The translations under genes were made by a program, and so were the position numbers. Of a stretch of 64,000 bases of DNA, positions 34,821 through 43,847 are shown one piece after another. The notes beneath the pieces were generated by a model that saw only the letters and a program-made list of their open reading frames with translations, ran no database searches and was not told the origin of the DNA. The stretch is taken from positions 248,001 through 312,000 of the forward strand of contig QXCW01000002.1 of the NCBI GenBank assembly GCA_003550275.1. Reading direction: 5' to 3'. The DNA is from Flavobacteriaceae bacterium MAR_2010_72. GTDB taxonomy: Bacteria; Bacteroidota; Bacteroidia; Flavobacteriales; Flavobacteriaceae. Position 1 is the stretch's first letter. The number at the start of each line of letters is the position of its first letter.

Positions 34821-34909
34821 CCAAAAACCTGACAAAATTTCTTAACGAATATTTGGCTTATTTTTTGCTAGATATATCTTAAATTTACATTTACAAAAAC
34901 TTTAAAAAA

Positions 34910-35605
34910 ATGATAGGATATTATATATTAATTGGAGCGATTGCTCTGGTAAGTTGGTTAGTAAGTAATCAATTAAAACAAAAGTTTAAGCACTATTCAA
35001 AAGTGCAATTACGCAATGGCATGAGCGGAAAAGAAATTGCTGAAAAAATGTTGGCTGATAATGGCATCTATGATGTTGAGGTGATTTCGGTAGCTGGCCA
35101 GTTAACCGATCATTACAATCCAAAGAACAAAACTGTGAACTTGAGTGAGTCAGTCTATAATCAGCGTAATGCTGCGGCTGCTGCTGTTGCAGCCCACGAA
35201 TGCGGACATGCAGTTCAACATGCCAAAGCTTACAGTTGGTTAACTATGCGTTCGCAATTAGTACCAGTAGTAAGTGTAACCTCTGGAATGTCGCAATGGT
35301 TGATTATTGGTGGTTTAATTCTTGGAGCTGCAGCTGGTGTTGGTATGGGCTATTGGGTTGCAGTTGCCGGATTGATATTTATGGGCATGGCTACCTTATT
35401 TAGCTTTATTACGCTGCCTGTTGAATATGATGCGAGTAATCGTGCTTTGGCTTGGTTAAAAGCAAAAAACATGGTAACTCCTGAAGAATATAAGGGTTCT
35501 GAAGATGCACTTAAATGGGCTGCAAGAACGTATTTAGTGGCTGCAATTGGTGCCTTGGCTTCTCTGCTGTATTGGGCACTTCAGGTGTTTGGCGGAAGAG
35601 ATTAA
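34910..35605 (+). CDS. Membrane zinc metallopeptidase (Zn_peptidase_2, YugP-like)
   Basis: The 231-residue membrane protein has the zinc-protease motif HECGH in VAAHECGHAVQHAK (about residues 95-108), with hydrophobic segments at about 1-18, 125-145 and 148-170. DHYNPKNKTVNLSE upstream of the motif is conserved in the YugP family. It is probably an inner-membrane protease; substrates are unknown. The gene stands alone, with a terminator directly after it. Confidence 0.9.
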   Translation: MIGYYILIGAIALVSWLVSNQLKQKFKHYSKVQLRNGMSGKEIAEKMLADNGIYDVEVISVAGQLTDHYNPKNKTVNLSESVYNQRNAAAAAVAAHECGHAVQHAKAYSWLTMRSQLVPVVSVTSGMSQWLIIGGLILGAAAGVGMGYWVAVAGLIFMGMATLFSFITLPVEYDASNRALAWLKAKNMVTPEEYKGSEDALKWAARTYLVAAIGALASLLYWALQVFGGRD

Positions 35606-35627
35606 CCTTAAGAGTTTTAAAACTAGT

Positions 35628-35652
35628 AAAGGCTTCATTATGAAGCCTTTTT
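35628..35652. terminator. Terminator between metallopeptidase and Lrp genes
   Basis: AAAGGCTTCA (35628-35637) pairs perfectly with TGAAGCCTTT (35641-35650), flanked by A and T runs. It can act for both convergent genes. Confidence 0.88.
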
Positions 35653-35655
35653 TAT

Positions 35656-36126
35656 TTAGATTTTTATTTGTCTATCGATTTGCTGCTGTAGGGAGACAAA
35701 GGTTTCGGTTCTAGATACGCCAGAAATAGATTGAATTTCTTTATTCAGTAAATGCATTAAATGCTCATTATCCTTACATAATATTTTGATGAAGATGCTC
35801 CAGTTTCCTGTAGTATAATGGCATTCTAGCACTTCAGGAATTTTTTGAAGTTGCTTTACCGCTTCAGGATTGCTCATGGCTTTATCCAAGTAAATACCAA
35901 CAAAAGCCATTGTTGTATAGCCTAAAGCTTTAGGGTTAATGATGAATTTGGAACCCGAAATCAATTCCGTTTTTTCAAGTTTACGAAGACGCTGATGAAT
36001 AGCGGCACCAGAAATTCCAACGTTACGCGCAATTTCCAAGATAGGCGTTCTGGCATCCTCCATTAAGGCGCGAAGAATCTCCTTATCGATACCATCAATT
36101 TGTAAGTTTTGATTTGTAACCTTCAT
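35656..36126 (-). CDS. Lrp/AsnC-family transcriptional regulator
   Basis: The 156-residue regulator has an N-terminal winged helix-turn-helix (about 10-60; ARNVGISGAAIHQRLRKLE is the recognition region). A C-terminal RAM ligand-binding domain (about 70-155) follows, with YTTGNWSIFIKILCKD. The ATG at 36126 is the start. It lies 60 bases from the end of the saccharopine-dehydrogenase-like gene on the same strand. A palindrome 44 bases upstream of its ATG may be its own operator. The likely effector is an amino acid; lysine is suggested by context only. Confidence 0.9.
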   Translation of the reverse strand: MKVTNQNLQIDGIDKEILRALMEDARTPILEIARNVGISGAAIHQRLRKLEKTELISGSKFIINPKALGYTTMAFVGIYLDKAMSNPEAVKQLQKIPEVLECHYTTGNWSIFIKILCKDNEHLMHLLNKEIQSISGVSRTETFVSLQQQIDRQIKI

Positions 36127-36169
36127 CAATTTTAGAGTTTTAAAATAAAAGACTAAAATAATAAAAACA

Positions 36170-36182
36170 TTACAAATTGTAA
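36170..36182. promoter_or_regulatory. Palindrome, candidate Lrp/AsnC operator
   Basis: TTACAAATTGTAA is a perfect 6-bp inverted repeat around one base. It lies between the saccharopine dehydrogenase stop and the regulator ATG, at a distance suited to an autoregulatory site. Confidence 0.4.
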
Positions 36183-36186
36183 GCTT

Positions 36187-37551
36187 CTAAATGTTTAACG
36201 GATTATAGCCTAAATAAGGCACTTCTTTTTCCTTAAACACAATGCCAAAAGATTCAAGCTCTTTCAATGTAGGTTCATAAACCTCTTTTTTAAGTGGAAT
36301 TTGTACACCTGGAGTAGTGATTTCTTCATTTAAAATGGCAAGTGTAACAATAGCAAGAGGTAAGCCAACAGTTTTGGACATGGCCGTATAGGTTTCATCT
36401 TCTCCAATAACCACCATAGTAGAATCAATTTGCTTTTTCTCGCCATTAAGCTCATACCCAAATTTATGATACATCACAATCATGTCTTTGTCATCACTAT
36501 TGAGGGTCCATTTGTCCATCAATATTTTTTGTAATATTTCTGCCGGAGTAGCTTTTTGAAGTCCTACTTTTTTATTAGAATTAAAAATGTCAAGCTCTTC
36601 TAGTTTATCCCAAATAATATCATCTTGGTCAATTTTAAGCGCATGTCTAAACTTTAGTTCAACCGAATCTGTTGGGCTGTAAGGTAAAAAAGCATTAACA
36701 AAATCACGATAGCTCATGTTTTCACTGTCGTCTATAGTGTATTCGTCGTCAGTCATTCCTAATTGCACAAACATATTCCAAGCACGACTGAAACCTACGC
36801 GTCTCATGGTACCGCGGTATAATGTTTTCGCATCATTAAGGCCATAGGCACTTTGATATTTGAGTGAATCTCTATTGGCATATGCTTCAAAACGACCATA
36901 ATCATCAACTTCCAAAAATTCGGTACGTCTAAAAACCCTGTTGTAAGGGATATACTTATAAGTTCCTTCCTGTAAAAATTTAGCAGCACCGCCTTGGCCA
37001 GCTAAAACAATATTTCTTGGATTCCAAGTGAATTTGTAGTTCCATAAATTATTATCACTTTCTAGGGCTATTAATCCGCCAGTAAACGATTCAAACAAAA
37101 GTATTTTACCGCCTTGTTCGCGAATTTTATCAATAACTTTTATAGCGCTCATATGATCTATCCCCGGATCAACACCAATTTCGTTCATAAAAACAAGCCC
37201 TTTTGTGCGAACCGATTTGTCCAGATCTTCCATTTCTTTACTAATGTATGATGCCGTAGTCATATTCTTGTTATAGGTAATACAGTCCTTGGCAATCTCA
37301 ATATGGTATTTTGCAGGAAGCATAGAAACTACGATGTCGGCATTTTTTATGGCTTGGGTACGTGAACTTTTATCAGAGATATCCAACATGATGGCTTGAC
37401 CATTTTCATGATTGCCAACAAGCTTTCGAGCATGACTAATACTTCTGTCACCGACAATAATATGTAGATCTTCTTCTTCAGATTTATCCAACAGATATTT
37501 TATAAGGTAAGAAGTTGATTTTCCAGCGCCAATGATTAAAATCTTTCGCAT
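36187..37551 (-). CDS. Saccharopine dehydrogenase family protein
   Basis: The 454-residue protein matches the LYS9/saccharopine reductase type. It has an N-terminal Rossmann motif (ILIIGAGKSTSYLIKYL), VSMLPAKYHIEIAKDCI, and MNEIGVDPGIDHMSAIK. The family makes or breaks saccharopine, an intermediate between lysine and alpha-aminoadipate semialdehyde. In bacteria without the AAA lysine pathway the likely direction is degradation. I start it at the ATG at 37551, directly before the Rossmann motif. The adjacent Lrp gene and the glutaryl-CoA-type dehydrogenase at 57 kb fit lysine breakdown. Confidence 0.9.
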   Translation of the reverse strand: MRKILIIGAGKSTSYLIKYLLDKSEEEDLHIIVGDRSISHARKLVGNHENGQAIMLDISDKSSRTQAIKNADIVVSMLPAKYHIEIAKDCITYNKNMTTASYISKEMEDLDKSVRTKGLVFMNEIGVDPGIDHMSAIKVIDKIREQGGKILLFESFTGGLIALESDNNLWNYKFTWNPRNIVLAGQGGAAKFLQEGTYKYIPYNRVFRRTEFLEVDDYGRFEAYANRDSLKYQSAYGLNDAKTLYRGTMRRVGFSRAWNMFVQLGMTDDEYTIDDSENMSYRDFVNAFLPYSPTDSVELKFRHALKIDQDDIIWDKLEELDIFNSNKKVGLQKATPAEILQKILMDKWTLNSDDKDMIVMYHKFGYELNGEKKQIDSTMVVIGEDETYTAMSKTVGLPLAIVTLAILNEEITTPGVQIPLKKEVYEPTLKELESFGIVFKEKEVPYLGYNPLNI

Positions 37552-37630
37552 AATGGGATTAGTTGAGTAATTTTGTTGATACGAATTTACTAAATACAAA
37601 GGGTTATAAAAACCCATAATACATTTTTAT

Positions 37631-38023
37631 ATGAACAAATTACTTTTAGTTGCCGCTTCCATTTTAGGAGTGACTGCTGTTATATTGGGAGCCTTTGCAG
37701 CTCACGGATTAAAAGCACTAATCTCTTTAGAGTCACAACAGGTATTTGAAACTGGAGTTAGGCATCAAATGTACCATGCTTTGGTCTTGCTTTTTGTTGG
37801 TTCTACCCCTTTATTTTCAGTCAAAACTAAACGGTATGTTTTGTACTTAATGGTTTTTGGGGTATTATTCTTTTCAGGGTCTATCTATGCTTTGGCAACA
37901 AATGAATTATCAAGTTTTGATTTTAAATCTATTGGATTTATAACACCTATTGGAGGTTTACTATTAATCATGTCGTGGGTTGTGATGTTAGTTAATTTTA
38001 TAAAGTTGAAAAGGGATAATTAG
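37631..38023 (+). CDS. DUF423 membrane protein
   Basis: The 130-residue protein matches DUF423 (YgdD/YwdK-like): AAHGLKALIS near residue 23-32, TGVRHQMYHALVLL, and VLFFSGSIYALA. Four membrane segments are visible. The family is a conserved small inner-membrane protein with no assigned function. It is divergent from the saccharopine dehydrogenase gene and lies upstream of pckA, which has its own promoter. Confidence 0.88.
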   Translation: MNKLLLVAASILGVTAVILGAFAAHGLKALISLESQQVFETGVRHQMYHALVLLFVGSTPLFSVKTKRYVLYLMVFGVLFFSGSIYALATNELSSFDFKSIGFITPIGGLLLIMSWVVMLVNFIKLKRDN

Positions 38024-38054
38024 ACTTTTTAATGGTCACTTAAAAATATTGTTA

Positions 38055-38062
38055 TAATTTTG
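38055..38062 (+). promoter_or_regulatory. Promoter box of pckA
   Basis: TAATTTTG is an exact TAnnTTTG match; it ends 24 bases before the pckA ATG at 38087. Confidence 0.5.
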
Positions 38063-38086
38063 CAGTCTAATTCATAGTATAAAATC

Positions 38087-39703
38087 ATGGTATCAAATAC
38101 CCAAACTACGAAAACGATTTCGTTAGACAATTACGGCATCAAAAATGCTAAAGTTCAATACCAATTATCTCCAGAACAACTTCATGAAATTACAATCGCA
38201 AAAGGGCAAGGCGTTGAGGCCTCTTCAGGTGCATTGGCAATTAATACAGGAGAGTTTACAGGGCGTTCACCTCAAGACCGGTTTATTGTAAAGGATGATA
38301 TTACAAAAGATCGTGTTTGGTGGGGTAATATTAATATTCCTTTTGAATTCGATAAATTTGAGAAGCTTTACCAAAAAGTGACGTCGTATTTATCAGGAAA
38401 GGAAGTGTTTGTGCGCGATTCATATGCTTGTGCAGATGCTAATTACAAGTTAAATATTCGAATAATCAATGAATATCCTTGGAGCAATATGTTCGCATAT
38501 AATATGTTTTTACGTCCATCTGAAGAAGAATTAAAAAGTTTCTCGCCAGAATGGACCGTAGTAAATGCTCCAGGGTTTATGGCCGATCCTGAAGAAGACG
38601 GTACACGGCAACACAATTTTGCCATTTTAGATTTTACCCGAAAGATTGCCTTAATTGGGGGAACAGGATATACAGGTGAAATTAAAAAAGGAATATTTTC
38701 AGCACTGAATTTTATATTGCCCGTTTTTAAAAATACACTTCCAATGCATTGCAGTGCCAATGTTGGTGAAGAAGGTGATACGGCTATATTTTTTGGACTT
38801 TCAGGAACAGGTAAGACCACACTTTCTGCAGATCCAAATAGGCGTTTAATTGGCGATGATGAACATGGTTGGACCAACGAAAATTCTGTATTTAATTTTG
38901 AAGGCGGATGTTACGCTAAAGTAATTAACCTTTCTGAAGAAAATGAACCGGACATCTATCGAGCTATTAAAAAAGGAGCCATTTTGGAGAATGTAGTATT
39001 AGATGCCAATAATAATGTTGACTTTGAAGATGTTTCCATTACCCAAAATACACGCGTTAGCTACCCTATTTATCATATCGATAATATTCAAGAGCCTTCA
39101 ATAGGAAAAAATCCAAAGCATATTTTCTTTTTGACTGCGGATGCCTTTGGAGTATTGCCTCCAATATCAAAACTAACGCCTTCGCAAGCGGCCTATCATT
39201 TTATTTCAGGATATACAGCTAAAGTTGCTGGTACCGAAGCAGGCATTGTTGAACCAACTCCTAATTTTTCAGCATGTTTTGGAGCACCGTTTATGCCATT
39301 GCACCCTACTAAATATGCCGAGATGTTAAGCCGAAAAATGAAAGAGTCGGGAGTTAACGTTTGGCTCGTAAACACAGGTTGGACCGGTGGTCCTTATGGT
39401 GTTGGGACACGTATGAAATTAAAATATACACGAGCAATGATCAATGCTGTTTTAGATGGTAAGTTGGGTCTGTATAATTATGACGATTACCATATCCATT
39501 CTGTATTTGGAGTTGCTCAACCAAGAACTTGCCCTGGGGTTCCTACTGAAGTGTTAAGTCCAAGGGCTACTTGGAATGATGATCAAGCCTATTATGCCAT
39601 GGCATTTAAGTTAACTAATGCATTTAGAGAAAACTTCAAAAAGTTTGAAAGCTTTGCCAGTGAAGAAATAAGACGTGGTGGTCCGCAACGCTACGCCTTT
39701 TAA
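38087..39703 (+). CDS. pckA: Phosphoenolpyruvate carboxykinase (ATP)
   Basis: The 538-residue enzyme converts oxaloacetate and ATP to phosphoenolpyruvate, the entry to gluconeogenesis. The P-loop is FGLSGTGKTTLSAD (about residues 234-247), followed by the metal site RRLIGDDEHGW. NTGEFTGRSPQDRF near 42-55 and GWTGGPYGVGTRMK near the C-terminus are typical. Length is normal for the ATP form. It is monocistronic between its promoter and a strong terminator. Confidence 0.97.
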   Translation: MVSNTQTTKTISLDNYGIKNAKVQYQLSPEQLHEITIAKGQGVEASSGALAINTGEFTGRSPQDRFIVKDDITKDRVWWGNINIPFEFDKFEKLYQKVTSYLSGKEVFVRDSYACADANYKLNIRIINEYPWSNMFAYNMFLRPSEEELKSFSPEWTVVNAPGFMADPEEDGTRQHNFAILDFTRKIALIGGTGYTGEIKKGIFSALNFILPVFKNTLPMHCSANVGEEGDTAIFFGLSGTGKTTLSADPNRRLIGDDEHGWTNENSVFNFEGGCYAKVINLSEENEPDIYRAIKKGAILENVVLDANNNVDFEDVSITQNTRVSYPIYHIDNIQEPSIGKNPKHIFFLTADAFGVLPPISKLTPSQAAYHFISGYTAKVAGTEAGIVEPTPNFSACFGAPFMPLHPTKYAEMLSRKMKESGVNVWLVNTGWTGGPYGVGTRMKLKYTRAMINAVLDGKLGLYNYDDYHIHSVFGVAQPRTCPGVPTEVLSPRATWNDDQAYYAMAFKLTNAFRENFKKFESFASEEIRRGGPQRYAF

Positions 39704-39707
39704 AAAC

Positions 39708-39741
39708 AAAAAAGCGATTGTCATTGACAATCGCTTTTTTT
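39708..39741. terminator. Terminator between pckA and hemD
   Basis: AAAAAAGCGATTGTC pairs with GACAATCGCTTTTTT around a small loop centred at 39724. It serves both convergent transcripts. Confidence 0.92.
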
Positions 39742-39757
39742 ATTTCAACAGCTAATA

Positions 39758-40507
39758 TTATTTAGCCTTATTTACTTTTTCAATATATTTTTCTAAAGCC
39801 ATGGTCATTGAGGGCGTTTCTGGCGTAGGTGCAGCTATATCTACACGCAAACCATGTTCCTCAACAGCTTTAATGGTAGTATTGCCAAAAACGGCAATCC
39901 TAGTGTTATTTTGTTTGAAATCAGGGAAATTATGAAACAAGGATTCTATTCCCGATGGGCTGAAAAACACCAACACATCGTAATAAACATCTGCGAGGTC
40001 AGAGAGATCGCTAATTACAGTTCTGTAAAAAATAGCCTCTTTCCACTTCACATTTAATGCATTTAACGTTGAGGGTACTTCTGGCTTTAATTTATCTGTT
40101 GTTGGTAATAAGAAATTCTCATCTTTGTATTTCTTGATCAAGGGCGATAAGTCTTCGAATGAACGCTTACCTACATAGATTTTACGTTTTCTATAAACCA
40201 CATATTTTTGAAGATAGAATGCCACAGCTTCAGACTGACAAAAATATTTCATAGTGTCTGGCACTTTAAAACGCATTTCGTTAGCCACTCTGAAAAAATG
40301 GTCTACAGAGTTTCTGCTTGTTAATATGATAGCGGAATAGTTGCTTAAATCTACTTTTTGTTGTCTTACATCTTTTGCGGATACGCCTTCAACATGTATA
40401 AAAGGTCGGAAATCTATTTTAACCTTTTGCTTTTCCTGAAGATCAAAGTAAGGCGAATTTTCTATTTTAGGTTCAGGTTGAGACACTAAAATTGTTTTCA
40501 CTTTCAT
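39758..40507 (-). CDS. hemD: Uroporphyrinogen-III synthase (HemD-like)
   Basis: The 249-residue protein closes hydroxymethylbilane to uroporphyrinogen III in haem synthesis. It has the two-domain HemD layout: SAIILTSRNSVDHFFRV in the first half and YYDVLVFFSPSGIESLFHNF then RIAVFGNTTIKAVEEHGLRVDIAAPTPE in the second. HemD sequences are weakly conserved, so the name rests on these segments. It follows the DUF4271 gene by 16 bases and is probably co-transcribed with it. Confidence 0.85.
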   Translation of the reverse strand: MKVKTILVSQPEPKIENSPYFDLQEKQKVKIDFRPFIHVEGVSAKDVRQQKVDLSNYSAIILTSRNSVDHFFRVANEMRFKVPDTMKYFCQSEAVAFYLQKYVVYRKRKIYVGKRSFEDLSPLIKKYKDENFLLPTTDKLKPEVPSTLNALNVKWKEAIFYRTVISDLSDLADVYYDVLVFFSPSGIESLFHNFPDFKQNNTRIAVFGNTTIKAVEEHGLRVDIAAPTPETPSMTMALEKYIEKVNKAK

Positions 40508-40523
40508 AGGCTTGAGTATAGTT

Positions 40524-41177
40524 TTAAGCTTTATAATCCAAAAATAATTTATATAAAATTAGATAAGGTCCAATTTCAAGTGCGCAAAGATACAAAATAA
40601 AATAGAATAAGTTATTTAATAGTGTTTTTTGATGATTCTTGAAAGAGGTTATAAACCCTATTAGATTTATGAGTATAATTAATGCAAAAACTGCAAAAAT
40701 AATGGCTTTTGAAGGCGTTAGGGTGTAGACGAGTAAAATATTTATGGGCAAAAGCACAAAGCCCGTATAATTTTTATAGGTGGTTTTTTGAAAGAGATAC
40801 GAATCGATCAAGGCATCAATTTCAAACAAACTTCCAATTAAACGTTCAAGCAATACTTTAATTAAAACAATGGCTCCTATTCCAAAAAGGAGCTTAAAAA
40901 ATTTCGTGAGGTCAAATTCAGCGGCACGCACAAACTGTGAATAAACAAGAAATGAAAAAATAGATACTGAAATGATAAGATTGAGAAACATGAAAGTGTC
41001 AAAACCATCAATAAATTTTTGATCTCTGGCATATATTTTTAAATACCTAGAATTCCCAACCACAGCTAAAAAATCATCAAAGCGTCTAGCAAACAAAAAT
41101 TTAGACAGTGTAATTAATACTAGTGCTGCTAGTATAAACACGGTAAACCATTCGTTAGATGCAATTTCTCTTAACAT
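40524..41177 (-). CDS. DUF4271 membrane protein
   Basis: The 217-residue protein has six or so membrane segments and matches DUF4271 as I know it from Bacteroidota. The start NEWFTVFILAALVLITLSKFLFARRF is typical. It sits 16 bases upstream of the hemD-like gene, an arrangement repeated in relatives. That may mean a haem-related or purely positional link. No catalytic motif is visible and the function is unknown. Confidence 0.8.
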   Translation of the reverse strand: MLREIASNEWFTVFILAALVLITLSKFLFARRFDDFLAVVGNSRYLKIYARDQKFIDGFDTFMFLNLIISVSIFSFLVYSQFVRAAEFDLTKFFKLLFGIGAIVLIKVLLERLIGSLFEIDALIDSYLFQKTTYKNYTGFVLLPINILLVYTLTPSKAIIFAVFALIILINLIGFITSFKNHQKTLLNNLFYFILYLCALEIGPYLILYKLFLDYKA

Positions 41178-41300
41178 AGTGCTAAATTATAAAGAAATTT
41201 TCATCTGTAGTAGTTTAATGTTTTCCATTTTATTGATAATTACACTGATAAAATTAACACTGTTTAAGACACTTTCTTTAAAATTAATCGTTTAAAAACT

Positions 41301-41308
41301 TACTTTTG
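41301..41308 (+). promoter_or_regulatory. Promoter box of the mannosyltransferase-pyrC operon
   Basis: TACTTTTG is an exact TAnnTTTG match. It overlaps an in-frame TTG and so argues that the true start is the ATG at 41324. Confidence 0.5.
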
Positions 41309-41323
41309 CTAAAATTTAATTCT

Positions 41324-42046
41324 ATGGCAAATACAATTGTCATTATACCAACCTATAATGAAATTGAAAATATAGAAGCGATAATCAAGGCTGTTTTCGC
41401 GCAGCAGGAAGCATTTCATATTTTAGTGGTTGATGATAATTCTCCGGACCTCACAGGATTAAAGGTTAAGGAAATTCAGAAGTATTTTAAAGATCGGCTA
41501 TTTTTATTACAACGTAGTGATAAAACTGGTTTGGGCACTGCCTATATTGAGGGCTTTAAATGGTGTCTCAACAAAGGTTATGACTATATTTTTGAGATGG
41601 ATGCCGATTTTTCGCATAACCCGAACGATTTAGGGAAACTTTACAGAGCATCCCATGTCGATGGGGCTGATTTGGCCATTGGATCTCGTTATATTGATGG
41701 CGTTAATGTGGTTAATTGGCCAATTGGGAGAATCTTATTGTCATACGGAGCTTCAAAATATGTTAGATTTATCACACGTATGAAAATTCATGACACTACA
41801 GCTGGTTTTGTGTGCTATAAGCGACAAGTTCTGGAATCCATTGATTTGGATGCAATTAAATTTGTAGGTTATGCGTTTCAGATTGAAATGAAATTTAAAG
41901 CCTATTTAAAAGGGTTTAAGATTGTTGAAATCCCTGTAATTTTTACAGATAGAACAAAAGGAAAATCAAAAATGAGCGGCAGTATTATTTCTGAAGCTAT
42001 TTTTGGAGTATTGAATATGAAGTTTAAAAGCCTATTTGGGAAATAA
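41324..42046 (+). CDS. Family 2 glycosyltransferase, polyprenyl-phosphate mannose synthase-like
   Basis: The 240-residue GT2 enzyme resembles dolichol/polyprenol-phosphate-mannose synthase: VIIPTYNEIENIEAII, VVDDNSPDLTG, and the DxD region FEMDADFSHNPNDL. It would load mannose or another sugar onto a lipid phosphate at the inner membrane. No C-terminal membrane domain is present. The next ATG (pyrC) is 1 base after its stop, so the genes form one operon with pyrC and the DUF4296 gene. Confidence 0.88.
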   Translation: MANTIVIIPTYNEIENIEAIIKAVFAQQEAFHILVVDDNSPDLTGLKVKEIQKYFKDRLFLLQRSDKTGLGTAYIEGFKWCLNKGYDYIFEMDADFSHNPNDLGKLYRASHVDGADLAIGSRYIDGVNVVNWPIGRILLSYGASKYVRFITRMKIHDTTAGFVCYKRQVLESIDLDAIKFVGYAFQIEMKFKAYLKGFKIVEIPVIFTDRTKGKSKMSGSIISEAIFGVLNMKFKSLFGK

Positions 42047-42047
42047 T

Positions 42048-43394
42048 ATGAATACAAACACGGTACTTATTAAAAATGCCAAAATTGTAAATGAAGGCGA
42101 AATCATTGAAGGTGATATTTTTATTGAAGGTGAATATATAAAGGAAATTTCTAATTCCATTAGTGTAAAATCGGCTGATCAATTTGTAATTGATGCTGAA
42201 GGCAGTTTTGTTCTGCCAGGACTTATAGATGATCAGGTACACTTTAGAGAACCAGGACTAACGCATAAGGCTACCATTGCTTCAGAATCAAGGGCAGCCG
42301 TGGCGGGAGGCATTACCTCATTTATTGAAATGCCTAACACCAATCCGCAAACCACCACAGTAGAAAAATTAGAAGAGAAATTTGAGATAGCATCAAACAC
42401 ATCGTACGCTAACTATTCGTTTATGTTTGGAGGCACCAATGATAATCTTGAAGAAATTTTAAAAGTGGATCCAAAATCTGTTGCAGGATTGAAACTGTTT
42501 TTGGGCTCTTCAACTGGTAATATGCTAGTTGACGATCCTGAAGTTCTTGAAAAGATATTTAGGAGTACCAATATGGTTATTTCGGTACATTGTGAAGATG
42601 AGGCAACTATAAAGGCTAATTTTGAAAAGCATCAGAAGGAGTTTGGGGAAGATATTCCTATAAAGTATCATCCAATAATTAGAAGTGAGGAAGCCTGTTA
42701 TATCTCGTCATCAAAAGCAATTGCATTAGCTAAAAAAACTGGAGCGAGGTTACATGTTTTTCATTTATCTACAGCTAAAGAAACCAAGTTGTTTTCAAAT
42801 AAACTCCCATTAAAGGATAAAAAAATCACCTCTGAAGTTTGCGTTCATCATTTGTTTTTCAGTGACGAAGATTATGAAACAAAAGGAACTCTGATAAAAT
42901 GGAACCCGGCAGTTAAAACAGCTAAAGATAGAGACGGCTTGTGGAAGGCTTTATTGGATGATCGTATTGACGTTATTGCAACAGACCATGCACCGCATAC
43001 CCTCGAGGAGAAAAAAAATGTATATACCAAAGCCCCATCAGGAGGCCCTTTAGTGCAACATGCATTAGTTGCGATGATGGAAGGGTTTCATAAGGACAAA
43101 ATTTCAATGGAAAAGCTTGTTGAAAAAATGTGTCATAATCCAGCTATTTTATTCCAGGTTGAAAAAAGAGGTTTTATTAGAAAGGGTTATTATGCCGATT
43201 TAGTTATAGTTAATCCTTACAATCCTTGGTCAGTAAATAAAGAGAACATTCTATATAAATGTGGTTGGTCGCCATTTGAAGGCACAACATTTAAATCAAG
43301 AATAAGCCATACTTTTGTAAATGGAGCTTTGGTTTACAACAACTTCAAAATTAAGGATGTCAAAGCCGCAAAACGATTAACGTTCACCAGATGA
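42048..43394 (+). CDS. pyrC: Dihydroorotase
   Basis: The 448-residue amidohydrolase closes N-carbamoyl-aspartate to dihydroorotate in pyrimidine synthesis. The metal-binding DDQVHFREPG is near residues 62-71 and the carboxylated Lys is in AGLKLFLGSSTG. IATDHAPHTLEEK carries the last metal ligand. The ATG at 42048 is the start; an upstream TTG lies inside the previous gene. The DUF4296 gene overlaps its stop by 4 bases (ATGA). Confidence 0.93.
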   Translation: MNTNTVLIKNAKIVNEGEIIEGDIFIEGEYIKEISNSISVKSADQFVIDAEGSFVLPGLIDDQVHFREPGLTHKATIASESRAAVAGGITSFIEMPNTNPQTTTVEKLEEKFEIASNTSYANYSFMFGGTNDNLEEILKVDPKSVAGLKLFLGSSTGNMLVDDPEVLEKIFRSTNMVISVHCEDEATIKANFEKHQKEFGEDIPIKYHPIIRSEEACYISSSKAIALAKKTGARLHVFHLSTAKETKLFSNKLPLKDKKITSEVCVHHLFFSDEDYETKGTLIKWNPAVKTAKDRDGLWKALLDDRIDVIATDHAPHTLEEKKNVYTKAPSGGPLVQHALVAMMEGFHKDKISMEKLVEKMCHNPAILFQVEKRGFIRKGYYADLVIVNPYNPWSVNKENILYKCGWSPFEGTTFKSRISHTFVNGALVYNNFKIKDVKAAKRLTFTR

Positions 43395-43846
43395 AATATG
43401 TAATTTGCTTTCTTGTTTGTCTTTTCTTGGCTTGTAAAGGTGTCGATAGACCTAAAAAACCCGACAACTTGATTGCTAAAGAAAAAATGGAGGCTATTTT
43501 ATTTGATGTGTTTATACTCAATTCTGCCAAAGGAATCAATAAAAGAGTGCTTGAAACCAATGGCATATTGCCAGAGAATTTCATATTTGAAAAGTACAAC
43601 ATCGACAGTAGTCAATTTGCTAATAGCAATAATTATTATGCCTACGATGTCAAAACCTACGAGTCGATTATCAATTCTGTTTTAGAGCGGATTGGGCAAG
43701 AAAAAAAGGTTTACGAGGAGCTTGATAAGGAAGAAGCTAAAGAACGACAAAGAAAGGCAGATTCAACCAGGAAAGCCCGTAGAGAAAATGACTCTTTATT
43801 TAAGATTGATAAAAACAGGCGTCCACAGCCTGTTGAAATTGAATAA
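43391..43846 (+). CDS. DUF4296 lipoprotein
   Basis: The 151-residue product has a lipoprotein signal with lipobox FLAC (about residues 12-15). The DUF4296 domain (about 25-110) includes LIAKEKMEAILFDVFILNSAKG and FIFEKYNIDSSQFANSNNYYA. A highly charged Lys/Glu/Arg tail follows. The pattern resembles lipid-anchored helical proteins placed beside pyrC in Flavobacteriia. Function unknown. It overlaps the pyrC stop by 4 bases. Confidence 0.85.
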   Translation: MKYVICFLVCLFLACKGVDRPKKPDNLIAKEKMEAILFDVFILNSAKGINKRVLETNGILPENFIFEKYNIDSSQFANSNNYYAYDVKTYESIINSVLERIGQEKKVYEELDKEEAKERQRKADSTRKARRENDSLFKIDKNRRPQPVEIE

Positions 43847-43847
43847 A

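Noticed and set aside
37601-37615. GGGTT/AACCC hairpin upstream of DUF423
   Set aside because: The stem is only 5 bp and has no conserved companion; likely chance in an A/T-rich gap.
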